DNA of 30,879 nucleotides from a virus: positions 1-30,879 of the IMG/VR virus record IMGVR_UViG_3300032677_000117, one strand, 5' to 3'. This document shows positions 29,625 through 30,879 of this stretch, piece by piece; position 1 is the stretch's first letter; every line of letters begins with the position of its first letter. The translations under genes were made by a program, and so were the position numbers. A model generated the notes under the pieces. It worked only from the letters and a program-made list of their open reading frames with translations, searched no databases and was not told the origin of the DNA.

Positions 29625-29810
29625 ATGGACCAGATCATCGCTTCCGACCTCACCCTGTTCGCTGACGCCCAAGCTGCGCTCCAGGCAGCGCAGACCACCG
29701 TTCAGTTCGTCAGCAACCACCTGACTAAGACCTATTCCCTAACCCCCCAGGACCAGGTGGACCTGAAAACCGGCGTCATCACCCGCCCCGCTCCCGAGCC
29801 GGCAGCGTGA
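29625..29810 (+). CDS. Small hypothetical protein
   Basis: The 61-residue product starts at ATG 29625 behind TAGGAGCGCACC. The first 40 residues are helical and Ala/Gln-rich (DLTLFADAQAALQAAQTTVQFVSNHL); the end is proline-rich. It resembles short phage proteins of unknown role that lie near the tail-end genes. Its stop overlaps the next gene as GTGA. Confidence 0.55.
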   Translation: MDQIIASDLTLFADAQAALQAAQTTVQFVSNHLTKTYSLTPQDQVDLKTGVITRPAPEPAA

Positions 29811-30235
29811 ACACCGGGGACCTGGTACTGTTCCGGGGGCACGGGCCGTTTGACTGGTTCATCAGGCTATGGACCAGATCCGCGTGGGCGCACTGCGGAC
29901 TCGTATGGGTCTGCGAAGGCATCCCCCTGGTCATCGAGGCCCAGTATTCGGGCGGCGTCAGCGTTCACGCCCTCGCCAACCGGATGGCGGACGATCCGTT
30001 CATCACGCCATCCGGGAGGGCCATGAACCTCCCGCTGGCCCTCCAGCACTTCGGGGACTGGTACAGCCTAAAAAATGCAGTGGACGCCGGGCTAGGCTAT
30101 CCACTGCATCACGCGGGGTGGGAGTGCGCGCAGTTCGCGGCGTTCCTGCTGGGAATGGATATGGCTGAGGACTGGACGCCTCAGTCGCTACTGGATGAAC
30201 TGACGCCCTCGGGGGGTCATGCCGGGGGCAATTAG
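29807..30235 (+). CDS. Permuted NlpC/P60-like peptidase (YiiX-type)
   Basis: The 142-residue product starts with GTG at 29807 in GTGA overlap. Its order is that of the circularly permuted papain-like NlpC/P60 (YaeF/YiiX) family: first GDLVLFRGHGPFDWFIRLWTRSAWAHCGLVW with the catalytic His at H29, then the Cys in GWECAQFAAFLLG (C107). E44 in VIEAQYSGG may be the third residue. These enzymes act on peptide, or in some cases lipid, bonds. It is the last gene of the late strand. It may be a lysis helper or a peptidoglycan editor. No signal peptide is seen. Confidence 0.72.
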   Translation: MNTGDLVLFRGHGPFDWFIRLWTRSAWAHCGLVWVCEGIPLVIEAQYSGGVSVHALANRMADDPFITPSGRAMNLPLALQHFGDWYSLKNAVDAGLGYPLHHAGWECAQFAAFLLGMDMAEDWTPQSLLDELTPSGGHAGGN

Positions 30236-30592
30236 GATGGCCTGGGGCAGCTTCCTGACGGTGCGACCATCGTTGTCCGTGGTGGTGGCCGTGAAAGCGA
30301 TCTCCCAGCCGTAGTCCGAGCCGGTGGGGGGCACAAGCGAGGCTTCGCCCTTCCCGGTGATCCGGTTATCGTTCCAGTCGCGCACCCAGGCGCGGGGGCC
30401 GACCAGATGAACATTCTGGACGATGAGTTTCCCCGGCTGCTGGAGTGTGACGGTGGAAGCCCACTTGGAAACGGCCTGGTCCATCTGGATCTGTGTCGGG
30501 GCGGGGCCGATGTCCACACCAGCGGGGATGACGGTGGTGGGGCCGCAGGCCATGAGCGCGGCGGAAGCGAGGATGAGCGCGTAAACCTTCAT
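30188..30592 (-). CDS. Small lipoprotein, likely prophage moron
   Basis: The 134-residue product is on the opposite strand to all other phage genes. It has a signal peptide (MKVYALILASAAL) ending in the lipobox LMAC with cysteine at residue 16; the following Gly does not act as an inner-membrane retention signal, so an outer-membrane location is likely. The mature part is beta-rich (VQNVHLVGPRAWVRDWNDNRITGKGEASLVPP; GWEIAFTATTTDNDGRTVRKLP). The ribosome-binding site AGAGGGGG lies just upstream. Its 3' end overlaps the peptidase gene by 48 bases (convergent). A lone antisense lipoprotein at the prophage edge is the usual place for lysogenic conversion or superinfection-exclusion genes; that role is inferred. 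Confidence 0.75.
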   Translation of the reverse strand: MKVYALILASAALMACGPTTVIPAGVDIGPAPTQIQMDQAVSKWASTVTLQQPGKLIVQNVHLVGPRAWVRDWNDNRITGKGEASLVPPTGSDYGWEIAFTATTTDNDGRTVRKLPQAILIAPGMTPRGRQFIQ

Positions 30593-30638
30593 TGTTCCCC
30601 CTCTAGGGAATGGCGGGGCACACGGTCCCCGACCGTTG

Positions 30639-30734
30639 GAAAACGGGTTGTGTAGCAGTTGTGCAAATGCCCCTGAAAACGGGCGGCAAATAAGCGGAAA
30701 ATATCAGACAAGAAGCAAGAGAAGGCAAAACGGG
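30639..30734. repeat. Three AAAACGGG repeats near the tRNA
   Basis: AAAACGGG occurs at 30640-30647, 30676-30683 and 30727-30734 in a 177-base stretch with no gene. The first two copies share a longer GAAAACGGG. Short repeats spaced by tens of bases near an attachment site can be integrase arm sites or regulator sites. Nothing else is seen in this stretch apart from the lipoprotein leader and the terminator. Confidence 0.45.
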
Positions 30735-30766
30735 AAGGCCCGTAAACCTTGCGGCTACGGGCCTTC
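30734..30766 (-). terminator. Terminator hairpin beside tRNA-Lys
   Basis: GAAGGCCCGTA at 30734-30744 and TACGGGCCTTC at 30756-30766 form a perfect 11-bp stem with an 11-base loop. Read on the - strand, the tRNA transcript runs into it and then meets CCCGTTTT. Read on the + strand it is followed by CTTTT, so it may work in both directions and insulate the tRNA from the prophage. Confidence 0.8.
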
Positions 30767-30769
30767 TTT

Positions 30770-30846
30770 TGGTGGTCCCTCCCGGACTCGAACCGGGGAC
30801 CCTCTGATTAAGAGTCAGATGCTCTAACCAGCTGAGCTAAGGGACC
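30770..30846 (-). tRNA. tRNA-Lys (anticodon CTT)
   Basis: The complement of 30770-30846 folds as a full cloverleaf of 77 bases. The acceptor arms GGTCCCT and AGGGACC pair perfectly, the D arm is GCTC/GAGC, the anticodon stem is TCTGA/TCAGA, and the loop CTCTTAA carries CTT at 30812-30810. The T arm is CCCGG/CCGGG with TTCGAGT, and CCA is encoded at the end. It carries lysine to AAG codons. Its 3' end faces the prophage, which suggests the phage integrated into its 3' half and rebuilt it. Confidence 0.96.
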
Positions 30847-30879
30847 ACGAGAAGAAGAGTCTATCAGGGAAGCCCCGGA

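Noticed and set aside
30690-30770. Promoter for the - strand lipoprotein (TTGCCT with GATATT at 17-base spacing on the - strand)
   Set aside because: Both boxes are weak and the first lies almost in the tRNA terminator. It is possible but not supportable.
1-30879. Anti-phage defence, toxin-antitoxin or transposon genes
   Set aside because: No recognisable transposase, inverted terminal repeats, restriction, retron, or toxin-antitoxin pair was seen; the cargo is explained by phage functions.

Overview
The window is most of a temperate tailed-phage genome (a siphovirus prophage) in a high-GC, probably Gram-negative host. It runs from the end of an early region on the left to a host tRNA-Lys(CTT) gene on the right. 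Two things point to a Gram-negative host: an N-terminal lipoprotein signal with a clear lipobox, and a holin plus spanin-like lysis arrangement. The species cannot be fixed from this sequence. The left prophage end, an integrase and a repressor are not in the window. Almost all genes are on the + strand and are packed end to end, most joined by ATGA, GTGA, TGATG or TAATG stop/start overlaps. The only clear exceptions are a lipoprotein gene and the tRNA, both on the - strand near the right end.

Layout. Bases 1-3024 hold the tail of a membrane protein gene, a small unknown gene, an HNH nuclease and a large prim-pol/VapE-type primase-helicase. Bases 3023-3260 form a non-coding, repeat-rich segment (six exact GAGAGGGGT copies, inverted copies, a pyrimidine/AT-rich stretch and a hairpin), which looks like a replication origin or operator array. 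A VRR-NUC nuclease, the small terminase candidate and the large terminase follow (3278-5756). Bases 5708-7054 carry seven tiny genes chained by ATGA overlaps, including two zinc-ribbon proteins and an HTH protein.

From 7119 to 11182 is an unusual mixed block. It holds virion-like Ala/Gly/Ser/Thr-rich proteins (one with thirteen 20-23 residue repeats), a GH108-type endolysin, a three-TM holin and a spanin-like protein, all placed before the portal gene. The head module (11182-18966) has a portal fused to a Mu gpF-like domain, a protease with a probable nested scaffold, a major capsid protein with an apparent Ig/FN3-like insertion, and connector, neck and tail-terminator genes. The tail module (19250-29204) has a tube protein, a tail chaperone pair in the gpG/gpGT arrangement with a -1 overlap and a perfect 11-bp hairpin, a tape measure, and a tip block in the same order as the Rhodobacter gene transfer agent (DUF2460, DUF2163, NlpC/P60, hub), then fibre genes. 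The late strand ends with three small genes, one a permuted NlpC/P60-like peptidase.

The right end has a convergent lipoprotein gene (likely a moron expressed in the lysogen), three AAAACGGG repeats and a terminator hairpin next to the 3' end of tRNA-Lys. That is the geometry expected for integration into the tRNA 3' end. I see no anti-phage defence island, CRISPR array or transposon. The most interesting signals are the iteron-like array, the frameshift hairpin, the nested scaffold, the capsid insertion, the 13-repeat protein and the micro-gene chain.
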